From Haematobia irritans (lineage: Eukaryota > Arthropoda > Insecta > Diptera > Muscidae), in assembly GCF_050003625.1 (NCBI RefSeq), contig NC_134398.1:58365641-58429640 (forward strand): 64,000 nucleotides of DNA. Reading direction: 5' to 3'. Shown here one piece after another: positions 21,136 to 31,928 of this stretch. Under the pieces are notes generated by a model, which was not told the DNA's origin, searched no databases, and saw only the letters and a list, made by a program, of their open reading frames with translations. Both the position numbers and the translations under genes were made by a program. Position 1 is the stretch's first letter; every line of letters starts with the position of its first letter.

Positions 21136-22063
21136 GTTAGGTTAGGTTAGTTAAAGTGGCAGCACGATTAATTTTCAGGCTCACTTAGACTATTCAGTCC
21201 ATTGTGATACCACATTTAACTAAAAGTACCTATTACATATGGGCACTTCTAGTCTTAACCACTGAACCTTCTCTATTATTTACTTTTGTTGAACCAACCA
21301 GATTGCTCCAAAAACATTAACAAACTGCTTAAGTTAACGTTTTCCAGGTCCGCCAGTAATCTAAAGCTATATGCTCCTAAAATTCGCTTACGCCTTACAC
21401 AAAAAGCAGGACACTCACACAAGATGTGTTTAATTGATTGATATTCCTCCACATTATGACAACTTATACAATAGTCATTATACTTCGCACCTATAGTCTT
21501 TGCAAATTCGCCTATCAGGCAGCGACCCGTTATAGCAGATATCATGAGTGCTATCTGACGCCTTGAGAACACTAGCATATCTAGTGTGCGGTTTAAGTTT
21601 AAATGGGACTATATTTGCTTGGTGTCGTTACAACCCTTGCAATTCTCCCATCGAATATTGGCCATCATAACAGCCTTCTCACGCAGTAAGAGCTTGCAGG
21701 TGGCCAGAGGCATACCAACAGATTCTAGTTCCCCTGGAATATGTAAGGTAGTTCCTAGCCTTGCTAACTCATCTGATTCGCAGTTCCCCGGTATTGCGGC
21801 AGTCTATGGCCGTTTTCGAGTTAAGGAACACAGAGTCCAAGGATTTTACTGCAGGTTGACTGTCTGAGTATAAAAAAATTTCCAGATCTTGTCCATTCAA
21901 TTTGGAACCATCAGTATAGAAATCTATATATCTTTTATTCCCCGGGGTCTGTGTACACCACGCCTCTTTTGGGAATTAGAGTTTCAAACTTTTTGTCGAA
22001 AAGTGGTTTTGCCAGGGTGTAATCCACTACGTTAGGCACATCTGGCATTACTTTGAGGACCGA
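21136..22063 (-). mobile_element. 5'-truncated LINE inserted in BEL gag, with 13 bp duplication
   Basis: The sequence CCCTTTGTACTAG occurs at 21123-21135 and 22064-22076, on both sides of a 928 bp insert. The insert ends on the minus strand in AACCTAACCTAACCT. Removing it joins the gag reading RASTKGNITRIKN. A truncated 5' end, a simple tail and a target duplication are the marks of target-primed reverse transcription. Confidence 0.9.
21276..22063 (-). pseudogene. LINE ORF2 C-terminus: RNase H and zinc-knuckle region
   Basis: Minus-strand reading gives FYTDGSKLNGQ (start of an RNase H domain, with its DG motif), YSDSQPAVKSLDSV and GNCESDELARLGTTL (end of RNase H). Stop-interrupted sequence follows, then ALMISAITGRCLIGEFAKTI, CISCHNVEEYQSIKHILCECP and LLMFLEQSGWF. 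The C-x2-C...H-x4-C block is typical of the far C-terminus of non-LTR retrotransposons. RNase H plus this block points to an I/LOA-type clade. Part of RNase H is deleted, and a TAG after NDTKQI and frameshifts kill it. Reverse transcriptase and endonuclease are absent because of 5' truncation. Confidence 0.75.
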
Positions 22064-22167
22064 CCCTTTGTACTAGCTCTCAGCAGTTTGAATTCTAAAA
22101 TTTTATGAGCCGAAACTTTATCGAACCCCTCGCCAGCACCATCACAATTATCATCAGGTGGAGCCAT

Positions 22168-22454
22168 TGTTTACAACTCAAATTATTCTCTATTTACTTT
22201 CAATATTCCTCTTTCTGTCAGCTTTCTTCGCTACTCAATCTCTCTTTGCTTATTCACGGCTGCGAGAGTAACAGTGGAGAACTTCCATCAATCACATTTG
22301 CATACAAAGCGGAGTTTACAGTTCCGCTAAATGTAAAATACTCTTAACAGTGGTATGCTAAAGTCAACCGCCGACAGCAAAGACCTCATGTTGGTAGCTT
22401 AACATCCAACACCAACCAAATGGGAATATATTGAAAATGATCTTGGGACCACTG
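22168..22454 (-). other. BEL/Pao 5' untranslated leader
   Basis: Lies between the primer site and the gag ATG. No separate gene seen. Confidence 0.5.
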
Positions 22455-22472
22455 TCCCGGGTTTCGGCACCA
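22455..22472 (-). promoter_or_regulatory. Primer binding site of the BEL/Pao element
   Basis: On the minus strand TGGTGCCGAAACCCGGGA begins with TGG, the complement of a tRNA CCA end, one base after the presumed LTR end (TTCA). It lies about 290 bp before the gag start, where a reverse-transcription primer site should be. Confidence 0.7.
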
Positions 22473-22473
22473 A

Positions 22474-22705
22474 TGAATAGTCACGTTAGTTTACGGACTC
22501 CAATGAAAGTAATAATACTATATTTGTTTCAATGCAATTTAGTTTATTTCATTTAGTTTATTTTCATTTTCATTATTATATATAAGTACAAAAATCTCTG
22601 GTGTAAGCACCACTATACGACGTCAACGTCAGAACAACTTTCAATGACTGCCTCCTCCCACGAGTGTTCATCTCTTTTTTAAGGGAATTGACATGTGAGC
22701 AAACA
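22474..22705 (-). mobile_element. 5' LTR of the BEL/Pao element (approximate start)
   Basis: Ends in CA one base before the primer site. Possible starts on the minus strand are TGTTTGC at 22705 or TGTTCTG at 22636. The first gives 232 bp, a usual size for BEL LTRs. No second LTR was found for comparison. Confidence 0.5.
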
Positions 22706-22715
22706 GGTTTTCATA

Positions 22716-23149
22716 CACTAAAAAAAAGTGAACTCTCTATTTCACTAAAGCCAATTTAACTTTACTTTAGTTCATGGAATTATTATGTTTAGAGAAAGTT
22801 TTCTTTACTCTAATAATTTTTTGTGTACGTTAGTTAAATTAACTAAACCTGAGGAAAAAAATATACTCTAATGAAGCATACAGATGAACTAAATTCGTGT
22901 CTTCCACAAAATAGTTCAGAATTTCTTTAAATTTGTAAATTTTACCAAAAATGCGTCCATCATGAACTTCGTATGTCACTAAAGACATAAATTTTCTTGA
23001 ATTTGTCGAAAAATATTTACTTATTTTTATGACATCGGCGTGATGCCAACGTTTGTAATACTGTTTAGTTAAAATTTTCTAAAAATATTCAAAATTTTCT
23101 AAAATTAACCGAAAGTTTTCTTCCTGGTGGGTTCACTGTTTTTTCAGTG
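22716..23149. mobile_element. YR-C element, 434 bp
   Basis: Termini CACTAAAAAAAAGTGAAC and GTTCACTGTTTTTTCAGTG, flanked by TA at 22714-22715 and 23150-23151. A related right half lies at 35015-35191. Confidence 0.85.
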
Positions 23150-23249
23150 TAGTAGTATTTTGCAGAATTCAATACATCAAAATACAGCGCTATGCAATGC
23201 ATTATATCTATAACATTCAACTCATTACTTTTTATTTTAAATACCATAA

Positions 23250-23748
23250 AGAAAGAGCGATTTTAGACTCGGCTTCGCAAATAAATTTGATGTGTGAGTA
23301 TTTGTCTCAGAAATTAATGTTGGAAATGATTCCATGCCAACTCAATGCCAGTGGGGTTGGGGAATCCTCAACGAAACTTAAGAAACGTGCAATTACAACG
23401 GTTACGTCATGCATAAATGATTCTAAGTATGAGCTGGAATTCTATTTGTTGCCAAGGATAAGCACATCAAAGCCTGAAAAGTTTTTCGATGTATCATCAT
23501 GGAATATTAATATGCCAGCGCGAGTAGACATTTTGCTTGGGGCCGAAGTGTTTTTGGCCATTGGAAGAATCGTTCTTCAAAAGAACTTGCCAAGATTGCA
23601 AAAGATCACATTAGCCTGGATCGTGTCAGGTAAAGCCTGTGAATGCATTGCCTCCAACCGCCCACGTAGTATAATGTTGAGCTGCGACAACCGAGAGGAC
23701 GTGCAGCTTAATAGGATGCTGGAGAAGTTTTGGGAAATGGAGAAATAA
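23250..23748 (+). pseudogene. BEL/Pao aspartic protease fragment, active site altered
   Basis: The frame reads RAILDSASQINLMCEYLSQKL, later VDILLGAEVFLAIGRIVLQ and ITLAWIVSGK, and ends LEKFWEMEK. This is the DUF1758 protease of BEL/Pao elements, which cuts the polyprotein, followed by the start of the linker to reverse transcriptase. The catalytic triplet should be D-S/T-G; here it is D-S-A, so the enzyme would be dead. A stop follows at once and no reverse transcriptase was found. It is on the opposite strand to the gag remnant, so it is either a second copy or an inverted part of the same one. Confidence 0.75.
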
Positions 23749-25372
23749 GTAATGCCAAATTACATTTCAGAAAAAAAATTGCCATTAAAATATACCTTTG
23801 TTTTCTAAAGTTGTATAGTATATAATTTATATTACAAAATAAAATCATTGAATAGATCCATGTCGTGGACCGTGGTATAGTGTGTTGGATTACAAAATAA
23901 CAGGGGCGAGTTCGCACTTTTTGGGTATCTTTATGGTAAAGATATTATTTTTGGAGAGCTGGTATGCTTGCGAAGAAGTACTTATTTTTCAACTGCTGAT
24001 ATGCTTGCACGGAAGTACTTTCCTCCAATGTCATGTCCGTGTAAAAGTATTACTACTGATATATGTACGAGGAAGTTGTTACCAATTTGGCGCAGGCATA
24101 CTTGCACTCATACCTGGCAATAGGAGTTTTTGCTGGGTAGGTCAGATGGTATTGCAGATGGGCCATATCGGGCCACTTTTACGTATAGCCGTATATAAAA
24201 CGACCGAATTTCGAAAATAACTTCAAATCATTAAAATTTTATTTTTAACAAAGAGTTTCTTACATTTAAAAAAAATCAGGAAATCTACACTAACAATCAT
24301 AAAATAATCTGTCAATAAAACAAATATATTGTGGCTGATATTTCCAATCTCATTGATACTTAGCAACACTTGTTTTCAGTCTGTAGTATGTTCTATCCAA
24401 ATTTAAGTTCACATCCTAGATCATGTTGGTTTTAGTGTAATTGAATTTAAGCATATTTTAGAAACAGGTTTTTGTTAAACACAATAACAATAATCGGCAA
24501 TAGATAAATTTTCGAATACATTGAACGATCATGAGCAGTCTTACATCGTATTTAGGTCAATGAGTTGTCTACCATTCGAGTAACACTCATGTACCATATG
24601 TTTATATACATATACATCAGCCAAATCTATGTTTCAAACCTCGTATGTCCATACATATGTGTACGAAATACTGGGATTCAAGAGGTCATTTTCATGTATT
24701 CCATGTTACGCTTAGTCGAGTTTCTGTTTTATATGTAGACTGTCACAAATTATAGACTGTAAGAGGCTCGGCCACACAGGAATCCACAATGTCCTTTTGT
24801 TCTTGTACCAGCTCCAGTGTCATTTGGTCGGCTATAATCTTTCAGTCACTTTCGTAGCAAAACATGTCAAAAACCAACAAAAAGTAGTCAGGTGTTGAGT
24901 ATGTGTACGGGATGGAATTTTGTTTTTTTTTTTAGGTTCTCTTAGTTGGGGTAATCTAACATTCGTATATAATTCCTTCGTCTAACTGCAAGTGAAGGTT
25001 GTTGCTTTTGATGAAACCCAGAACAAACATGGAAACAGTCCCATTCATCTGGGCTTTGTTATTAGATCCGGAAGATGATGGTCACTTGAGTTGAGATATA
25101 ATGAAGAGGTTTCATTTTGGGGTGTAAATTGAGTTAACTAAAGAGTTTTTTTTCCCCATTTGAGGTTGATTTTGTTTTGAACAAAAACTGGAGTTATTTA
25201 TTCTTAAATATGTAACAGGTGTGCAGTTCATATATTGCCATTGAAGAAACATAAAAAACAAAATGCTCATTTTTGAAAATTAGTTTCCAAAACAACAATA
25301 TGTTTCAAATTTGAAGCGAATATCATACCGAAAAACCTTAGCCGTATTGTGTCATATTTTTGTTTTCTTTTA
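23749..25372. other. Largely unassigned sequence
   Basis: A short HINE-A scrap at about 24137-24215 (GGTCAGATGGTATTGCAGATG, ACTTTTACGTATAGCC) is the only repeat I recognise. No gene seen. It may be one of the few unique stretches. Confidence 0.3.
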
Positions 25373-26757
25373 CACTGAAAAAAAAATATTTACGTGAAAT
25401 TACAAATTATGCAACCTAAATTTTAGGATGCACAACTTACAAAATATAAGGACCAATTTCTTTAAAATAATGACATGTTAATTAAAATAAAGTTTATAAT
25501 CTTTGCATCAAGTTAGGGCACAAAACCGCATATATCTGAACTAAAGCAAACTTTCATTAAAGAAAAGAAACACATTTTTGAGTTTAAAAATTCGTCCATA
25601 AATTAACTGAAATATTGAATCTTTAGATTTAAGATAAAAACGCTAAGGCTGGGACTAATTTTAAGGATTTAACATCTTTAGCTTGAAGTTTTTATACCCT
25701 GCGCCACACTGCGGAACGGGGTATTAGAAGTTGCAACACCCAGAAGGAGACGAGATAGACACATGGTGTCTCTGTCCGTGAACACATTTTTGTAATCAAA
25801 GTATAGGTCGCAGTTTTGGTCCAATTGACTTTAAATTTGGCACAAGTATGTGTTTTGGCTCAGAATAGTACCCTGTTGATTTTGGAAGAAATCGGTTCAG
25901 ATTTAGATATAGCTCCCATATATATCTTTCGCCCGATATGGACTAATACGGCCCCAGAAGCCAGAGTTTTACCCCAATTTGGTTGAAATTTTGCACAAGG
26001 AGTACAATTAGTAGTGTAGTCAAGTGTGCATTAGCCGATTTAAATTTTGAGTCTATAGATTTTGTAGTAGTCTATCAAATTCTGTCCAGATCGAGTGATA
26101 TTTAAATATGTGTATTTGGGACAAACCTTTATATATAGCCCCCAACACATTTGACGGATGTGATATGGTATCGAAAATTTTGATCTACAAAGTGGTGTAG
26201 GGTATAATATAGTCGGCCCCGCCCGACTTTAGACTTTCCTTACTTGTTTTTTATTAACATTGTGTTCCACCTTAGTGCATTAGCCGACTTAAATTTTGAG
26301 TCTATAGATTTTGTAGAAGTCTATCAAATTCTGTCCAGATCGAGTGATATTTAAATGTATATATTTGGGACAAACTTTTATATATAGCCCCCAACACATT
26401 TGACGGATGATATATGGTACCCCAAATGTAGATCTACACAGTGGTGCAGGGTATAATATAGTCGGAATTAAAAAACATTTTTTACTTTGATATATCCGCT
26501 ATAATTTTGGATTTTTAAACTGGCATTTGAGTGAATAGTCAATAGCGTGATTAATATACCGTGAAATGATAATGAAAATTCGATAAATGAAATCTCTATC
26601 CTAATTTAAATTTTATTGATCCTAGATTTAAAGCCACATAGGTCGCTAAAAAATGTCGTTTTATTTTAAAGAAGCCGAATCTTTGGATTGGAATCAATAC
26701 CAAAAACCTTAGGGGAAGGTCAAAATCTTTGGATCCAAGTAAACTTTTTTTTTTTTT
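25373..26757 (+). mobile_element. YR-B element split by a HINE-B
   Basis: Begins CACTGAAAAAAAAATATTTACG after TA at 25371-25372. It reads through GATTTAAGATAAAAACGC to GAAGTTTTT at 25693 and resumes at 26464 with GGAATTAAAA. The copy at 35328-35981 is uninterrupted there (AAGTTTTTGGAATTAAG). The right terminus has decayed to a T-run. Confidence 0.75.
25694..26463 (+). mobile_element. HINE-B inside YR-B, with doubled 3' part
   Basis: Starts ATACCCTGCGCCACACTGC after TTTTT. A full 3' end with hairpin and CCTTACTTGTTTTT lies at 26190-26255, followed by a second 3' part that stops at ATATAGTC, inside the hairpin. Confidence 0.75.
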
Positions 26758-26784
26758 AAATATTGTTAACCGTTATTAATAAAA

Positions 26785-26895
26785 ATCTGGGGAGACGTTT
26801 ATATGGGGGTAATTGTAGAGCGATATGGATAATTTATGGTATGGTTGTTGGAAAGTATATAATTACATCACGTACGAAATTTCATAGTGACAATT
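26785..26895 (-). mobile_element. HINE-A unit fragment
   Basis: AATCTGGGGAGACG, TTTATATGGGGG and ATGGTATGGTTGTTGG are minus-strand HINE-A unit text. Confidence 0.5.
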
Positions 26896-26896
26896 T

Positions 26897-27430
26897 GTAC
26901 ACAGAAAAAAAGTAAATTATCTTATTGGAAATATGAACTATCATTTGCCAAAAATTAACTACATTGTATTCCAAATTTTGAGATTAAGTGAAATAATTAA
27001 AATCCATTTCCATTTTTTGGGTTTTTAACTACTATTTATACTGAAAAATATAGTTATATGATATTAAAGCTTATGCACTATACATTTTTGGACACGCAAT
27101 TAACATAATATAAGGAACAAATTGATTTAATTATAAGAAAGTTTTTGAAATTTTAATTATAAGAAAGTTTCTTATCTTTGTTTCAAAAAAAAAAAAAAAA
27201 CATTATTGAATTTAGGACACAAATTTTGGAAATGTGCGTTTCTTCATTAAACACGTATGTCTTTCAATTAAGGCACATTTATCTTTGGGTAAAGAAAAAA
27301 ATAGGTTTGATTTAAAGAAATCGCCCCTAAGTTACCTGAAATATTTAATTTTTACATTTAAGATAAAAGAGTTTCAAATATAGGCCAAGACTTGGAATTA
27401 AGAGAACAGTTTTTACTATGAAGAATTTGT
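26897..27430 (+). mobile_element. Decayed YR-B relative
   Basis: Starts CACAGAAAAAAAGTAAATT after TA and shares TTAGGACACAAATTTTGG, ATGTGCGT and CCTGAAATATTTAATTTTTA with YR-B copies. The right end is not identified. Confidence 0.5.
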
Positions 27431-27593
27431 TACAATTCGGGCTCTTACACTCTTAACGGAGTGACGCAAATTTCGAAGATTTGCGTCCTGAATTTAATAA
27501 AAAAATTTTTAAAGGAAATATTATAAACTTTTAACTAATTTTTTTAATATATTTCCTCAATATTGCGTAAATTGTGTAACCAAAAAGTATATA

Positions 27594-28525
27594 AAGGGTG
27601 ATTTGTTAAGAGCTTGATAACTTTTTTAAAAAAAAAACGCATAAAATTTGCAAAATCTCATCGGTTCTTTATTTGAAACGTTAGATTGGTCCATGACATT
27701 TACTTTTTGAAGATAATTTCATTTAAATGTTGACCGCGGCTGCGTCTTAGGTGGTCCATTCGGAAAGTCCAATTTTGGGCAACTTTTTCGAGCATTTCGG
27801 CCGGAATAGCCCGAATTTATTCGGAAATGTTGTCTTCCAAAGCTGGAATAGTTGCTGGCTTATTTCTGTAGACTTTAGACTTGACGTAGCCCCACAAAAA
27901 ATAGTCTAAAGGCGTCAAATCGCATGATCTTGGTGGATAACTTACCGGTCCATTTCTTGAGATGAATTGTTCTCTGAAGTTTTCCCTCAAAATGGCCATA
28001 GAATCGCGAGCTGTGTGGCATGTAGCGCCATCTTGTTGAAACCACATGTCAACCAAGTTCAGTTCTTCCATTTTTGGCAACAAAAAGTTTGTTAGCATCG
28101 AACGATAGCGATCGCCATTCACCGTAACGTTGCGTCCAACAGCATCTTTGAAAAAATACGGTCCAATGATTCCACCAGCGTACAAACCACACCAAACAGT
28201 GCATTTTTCGGGATGCATGGGCAGTTCTTGAACGGCTTCTGGTTGCTCTTCACTCCAAATGCGGCAATTTTGCTTATTTACGTAGCGATTCAACCAGAAA
28301 TGAGCCTCATCGCTGAACAAAATTTGTCGATAAAAAAGCGGATTTTCTGCCACTGATTTTGGTAATAAAATTCAATGATTTGCAAGCGTTGCTCGTTAGT
28401 AAGTCTATTCATGATGAAATGTCAAAGCATACTGAGCATCTTTCTCTTTGACACCATGTCTGAAATCCCACGTGATCTGTCAAATACTAATGCATGAAAA
28501 TCCTAACCTCAAAAGAATCACCCTT
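27594..28525 (-). mobile_element. DD41D Tc1/mariner element, copy 3 (932 bp)
   Basis: Ends AAGGGTGATT and AATCACCCTT with TA at 27592-27593 and 28526-28527. It lies in the 5' part of a HINE-A (right flank continues CATTCTGGGTAGTGG). Its internal deletion has different end points from copies 1 and 2. Confidence 0.9.
27817..28412 (-). pseudogene. DD41D transposase copy 3, independent deletion, out of frame
   Basis: From the ATG at 28412 it reads MNRLTNEQRLQIIEFYYQN, so more of the native N-terminus is kept than in the other copies. The deletion then joins it in the wrong frame to the catalytic region, and a stop follows after about 20 further codons. The catalytic frame itself (AENPLFYRQILFSDEAHFW onward) has no ATG and runs to NISE, where GAA has become TAA at about 27817. 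The three aspartates with DD41D spacing are still visible. This copy is dead. Confidence 0.8.
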
Positions 28526-28689
28526 TACATTCTGGGTAGTGGTGAACTTCTGAGTCGATCTGAGCATGTCCGTCCGTCCGTCCGTCTGTTGAAATCACGC
28601 TAACTTCCGAACGAAACAAGCTATCGACTTGAAACTTGGCAAAAGTAGTTGTTATTGATATAGGTCAGATGGTATTGCAAATGGGCCAT

Positions 28690-29620
28690 ATCGGTCCACT
28701 TTTACGTATAGCCCCCATATAAACGGACCCCCAAATTTGGCTTGCGATTGCTCTAAAAGAAGCAAATTTATTCCGATCCGGCTGAAATTTGGTACATGGT
28801 GTTAGTATATGGTCTCTAACAACCATGCAAAAATTGGTCCATATCGGTCGATTTTTACGTATAGCCCCCATATAAACGGACCCCCAAATTTGGCTTGCGA
28901 TTGCTCTAAAAGAAGCAAATTTCATCCGATCAGGCTGAAATTTGGTACATGGTGTTAGTATATGATCTCTAACAAACATGCAAAAATTGGTCCATATCGG
29001 TCCACTTTTACGTATAGCCCCCATATAAACGGACCCCCAAATTTGGCTTTGATTGCTCTAAGAAAAGCAAATTTCATCCGATCCGGATGAAATTTGGTAC
29101 ATGATGTTAGTATATGGTCTCTAATAACCATGCAAATTTTGATCCATAGCGGTGCACTTTTACGTATAGCCCCCACATAAACGGACCCCCAAATTTGGCT
29201 TGCGATTGCTCTAAGAGAAGCAAATTTCATCCGATCCGGATGAAATTTGGTACATGGTGTTGGTATATGTTCTCTAATGACCATGCAAAAATTGGTCCAC
29301 ATCGACCCATAATTATATATAGCCCCCATATAAATCGATCCCCAGATTTGTCCTCCGGAACCTCTTGGAGGAGCAAAATTCATCCGATCCGGTTGAAATT
29401 TGGAACATGGTGTTAGAATGTGGTCTCTAACAAACACGCAAGAATTGGTCCATAATTATATAGCCCCCATATAAACCGTTCCCCAGATTTGATCTCCGGA
29501 GCCTCTTGTAGGAGCAAAATTCATCCGATCCGGTTGAAATTTGCAACGTGGTGTTAGTATAAGGCCGCTAATAACCATGCCAAAATTGGTCCATATCGGT
29601 CTATAGTTATATATAGCCGA
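28690..29620 (+). repeat. 153 bp units of HINE-A
   Basis: Two unit types alternate: one with TTTTACGTATAGCCCCCATA and CGATTGCTCTAA, the other with AATTATATATAGCCCCCATA and a CCGGAGCCTC-like block. They share CATCCGATCCGGMTGAAATTT. Open minus-strand frames of 119 and 160 codons across the array are a product of the 51-codon period. Confidence 0.85.
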
Positions 29621-29689
29621 TCCCCAATCACACAAAAATTGGTCCACATCGGTTTTTGCCACTCGAGCCAAAAATAATCTACCAAAACT

Positions 29690-29940
29690 TTATATTTATA
29701 GGAAACATTGTCAAAATGTTATTTCTATAGAAAATTTTGTCAAAATTTTGTTTCTATAGAAAATTTTGTCAAAATGTTGTTTCTATAGAAAATTTTGTCA
29801 AAATTTTATTTCTATAGAAAATGTTGACAAAATTTTATTTATATAGAAAATTTTGTCAAAATTTTATTTCTATAGAATTTTTTTTTCCAAATTTTATTTC
29901 TTTAGAAAATGTTGTCAAAATTTTATTTCTATGGAAACTT
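29690..29940 (+). repeat. 29 bp array near the HINE-A 3' end
   Basis: About eight copies of a unit made of two palindromes, TTTCTATAGAAA and AAAATTTTGTCAAAATTTT. The same array occurs in the HINE-A copies at 52130-52560 and 53985-54235. Confidence 0.9.
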
Positions 29941-30772
29941 TAAACTTAATTATATACGTATTTAATCGGCCTTTTTTAGTTTAATATATACCACGTATGG
30001 ACTATGTGGTATATATTACGGTGTTAGGAAGTTTTAAGATGCCTTGCCATCGGCTTCAGTAGAAGTTTCTACGCAATCCATGGTGGAGGGTACATAAGCT
30101 TCGGCCTGGCCGAACTTGCGGCCGTATATACTTGTTTTATTTAACACAGACTCCATGTGAAAAAAAAAATATAATTTAGAAGACAATGTTAGGAAGATTT
30201 AAAATACATTGTTATCGGCATGTGCTTATTGGAGTGTGGGTGACTGTTTTTAGTAGAACCTATCCTGAGGTGAGGTCCCACTTCCCAACCAAGTATAGAA
30301 TTATAAATTTAAAGTTTTCTGTCTAGAACCCATTTCCAATATTTTTTGAAATTCGGAGAACTTAAACCCTTTATTCAAAAATTCTGGCGATAGGGAGGAA
30401 AGTAGTTTGGATCATTAATTAATCAAAGTAATGCAGTTTTGGATCACCGCTAATGACTTCTACACTGGGAACTGCACCCTAAAAAAAATCGCTTCTCTAA
30501 CTTATGTTCCAAACATATTTTGCAGGAAGCATATATATTATTGGATACTGCCAAAACATTAATATGTTTGTTTTATGTGAACATATTATATGTTTGGAAG
30601 CATTTTCAGCCCAAAAATATTATATGCTTGGAAGAATTTTCCCCAAAGAAGATTGTCCTCACATAATTTTCACTTCCACGAAATTTTTTTTAGTTCTTGT
30701 AACCTTTTTCTGTAATACAAATAAAGTTGAAAAAATTATTCAATTTTATATATTTTTTTTTTTAATTTTACC

Positions 30773-30844
30773 TTTCGCCTGGGCGGAGATTCGAACCGAG
30801 GACCATACAGTTTGTAAGCCAACACACTATCCACTGGGCTACGT
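30773..30844 (-). other. tRNA-like block X in YR-E
   Basis: On the minus strand TAGCCCAGTGGATAGTG fits the Pol III A box and GGTTCGAATCTC the B box, at tRNA spacing. The stems do not fold into a clean tRNA and no isotype is called. YR-R is inserted at its 5' edge. Confidence 0.55.
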
Positions 30845-31157
30845 ACACGCAAAGAAAAAAAACGTTTTTCTTTTGTTAGAGTTTTTTGAATTGCTTCAAA
30901 AATTTTAAACTTTTATCACCAACAAAATTCGTTTGTTACAAAATTTTTATTTTTTTAATAAAAAAAGTTATTTTTGAAACAACAACACAGTCCATTTCGT
31001 TTATATCAAACACTGTTCTTTTCTGACTTTAGGTATTTAATAAGACACATTTTACAGTTCAAAATTTAATATACTACAATGTAATGTTGAATATTTTTTC
31101 GGAATCTTCCGAACATATCTGGAATATGTGTAAAAAAAAAAACAACAAAAAACTTTG

Positions 31158-31230
31158 GTCGAAGCAGGGATCGAACCCACGACCCTTGGCAATCAAGTCG
31201 GATGTAGCAACCACTGCTCCACGGTGGCAA
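31158..31230 (-). other. tRNA-like block Y in YR-R
   Basis: Minus strand GTGGAGCAGTGGTTGC (A box like) and GGTTCGATCCC (B box). It resembles the head of the SINE at 63625. Confidence 0.55.
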
Positions 31231-31341
31231 ACTAAATGTTTGTTTCTGTTAAAAAACTTTGTTTATTCGGTTCGTGGGCGCCGCAAGCTATGCTATATAA
31301 ATATAACTTATATGGATATTTATCTATTGATGACCATAACA

Positions 31342-31416
31342 GGTACATAGCTCAGTAGTTAGTGTGTTGGCTTACAAAGTGCATGGTCCGCGGTTCGATT
31401 CTCCGTCCAGGCGAAA
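31342..31416 (+). other. tRNA-like block X in YR-R
   Basis: TAGCTCAGTAGTTAGTG and CGGTTCGATTCTCC at tRNA spacing. It points away from block Y, with about 112 bp between them. Confidence 0.55.
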
Positions 31417-31856
31417 GATAAAAAAATTTTAAAAATTTATAAAATCGTATAATTTCTTCTACATTGTTGGTATTACAGGAAAAGGTGTTAAGAACTAAAA
31501 AACCTCGTTGATGTGAGAAAGATGTGAGGGAAAATGCAATTAGCAAGAAAACAATGTTTTTTTTTTTTGAGTTTGTCTTTATGAAATTGTTTTTACATCC
31601 TGGAAAAGAATAAACGTTTATCACAAAAAGTATATACTTTTCTTCCAAATACACTTCCTTACAGCGAAAAGCAAATGAGAAACGAACTTTGTTTGTCTAA
31701 AATTTCGTTTGGGATGAAAGAATTATTTTTTTGCGTGTAGCTGTTATAGTCACCAGTAGACAATTATTGTTTTAAGTTACATTTATATAGCATAATTTGC
31801 AGCTCCCACGAGCCCATGCAAACATAACATTATTTAACAAAAACATATATTTGTTG

Positions 31857-31928
31857 GCCACGTGGAGCAGTGGTTAGCATGTCTGCCTTGCATGCCAAGG
31901 GTCGTGGGTTCAATCCCTGCTCCGACCG
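31857..31928 (+). other. tRNA-like block Y in YR-E
   Basis: GTGGAGCAGTGGTTAGCATG and GGGTTCAATCCC. Relative to the element it is antisense, as in the second YR-E copy. Confidence 0.55.

Larger units (their letters stand above)
19764..22167 (-). pseudogene. BEL/Pao retrotransposon gag, fragmented
   Basis: Start ATG at 22167 (MAPPDDNCDGAGEGFDK) leads to RASTKGNITRIKNLIAKKG, then a stop, then LESYFKQSLSVQATIDKLS and VDVAASVGAIAEIEEVY. After the interruption at 20127-20787 come DDCERFLVLKEHLG and, in a shifted frame, ALFALPKVTKPS and HIVDSTNAHFSAML. These blocks follow the order of the DUF1759 gag region of BEL/Pao elements, which builds the particle that carries the RNA. Breaks: a LINE at 21136-22063, a YR-element at 20127-20787, the DD37E element at 19762, at least one stop and one frameshift. 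Its LTR and primer site lie upstream at 22455-22705. Confidence 0.8.
28528..30137 (+). mobile_element. HINE-A, 5' end lost at the DD41D insertion
   Basis: Begins within CATTCTGGGTAGTGGTG, has a GTCC tract at about 28568, then about six 153 bp units to 29620. A 29 bp array and the usual 3' end follow (CCATGGTGGAGGGTAC, hairpin, GTATATACTTGTTTT at 30137). A degenerate piece of a second 3' region follows to about 30260. Confidence 0.75.
30846..31737 (+). mobile_element. YR-R element, 892 bp, inside YR-E
   Basis: Termini CACGCAAAGAAAAAAAACG and TTATTTTTTTGCGTG, TA at 30844-30845 and 31738-31739. Removing it joins ATAACAGCTACGTAGCCCAG on the minus strand, matching ATAACAGCTACGTAGTCCAG in the other YR-E copy at 60950. 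Confidence 0.85.

Noticed and set aside
28665..29437. Minus-strand frames of 119 and 160 codons beginning MGAIRK
   Set aside because: Same array effect in HINE-A.
30773..31928. Functional tRNA genes
   Set aside because: A and B boxes are present, but the stems do not pair into a clean cloverleaf, and the blocks are parts of transposons.
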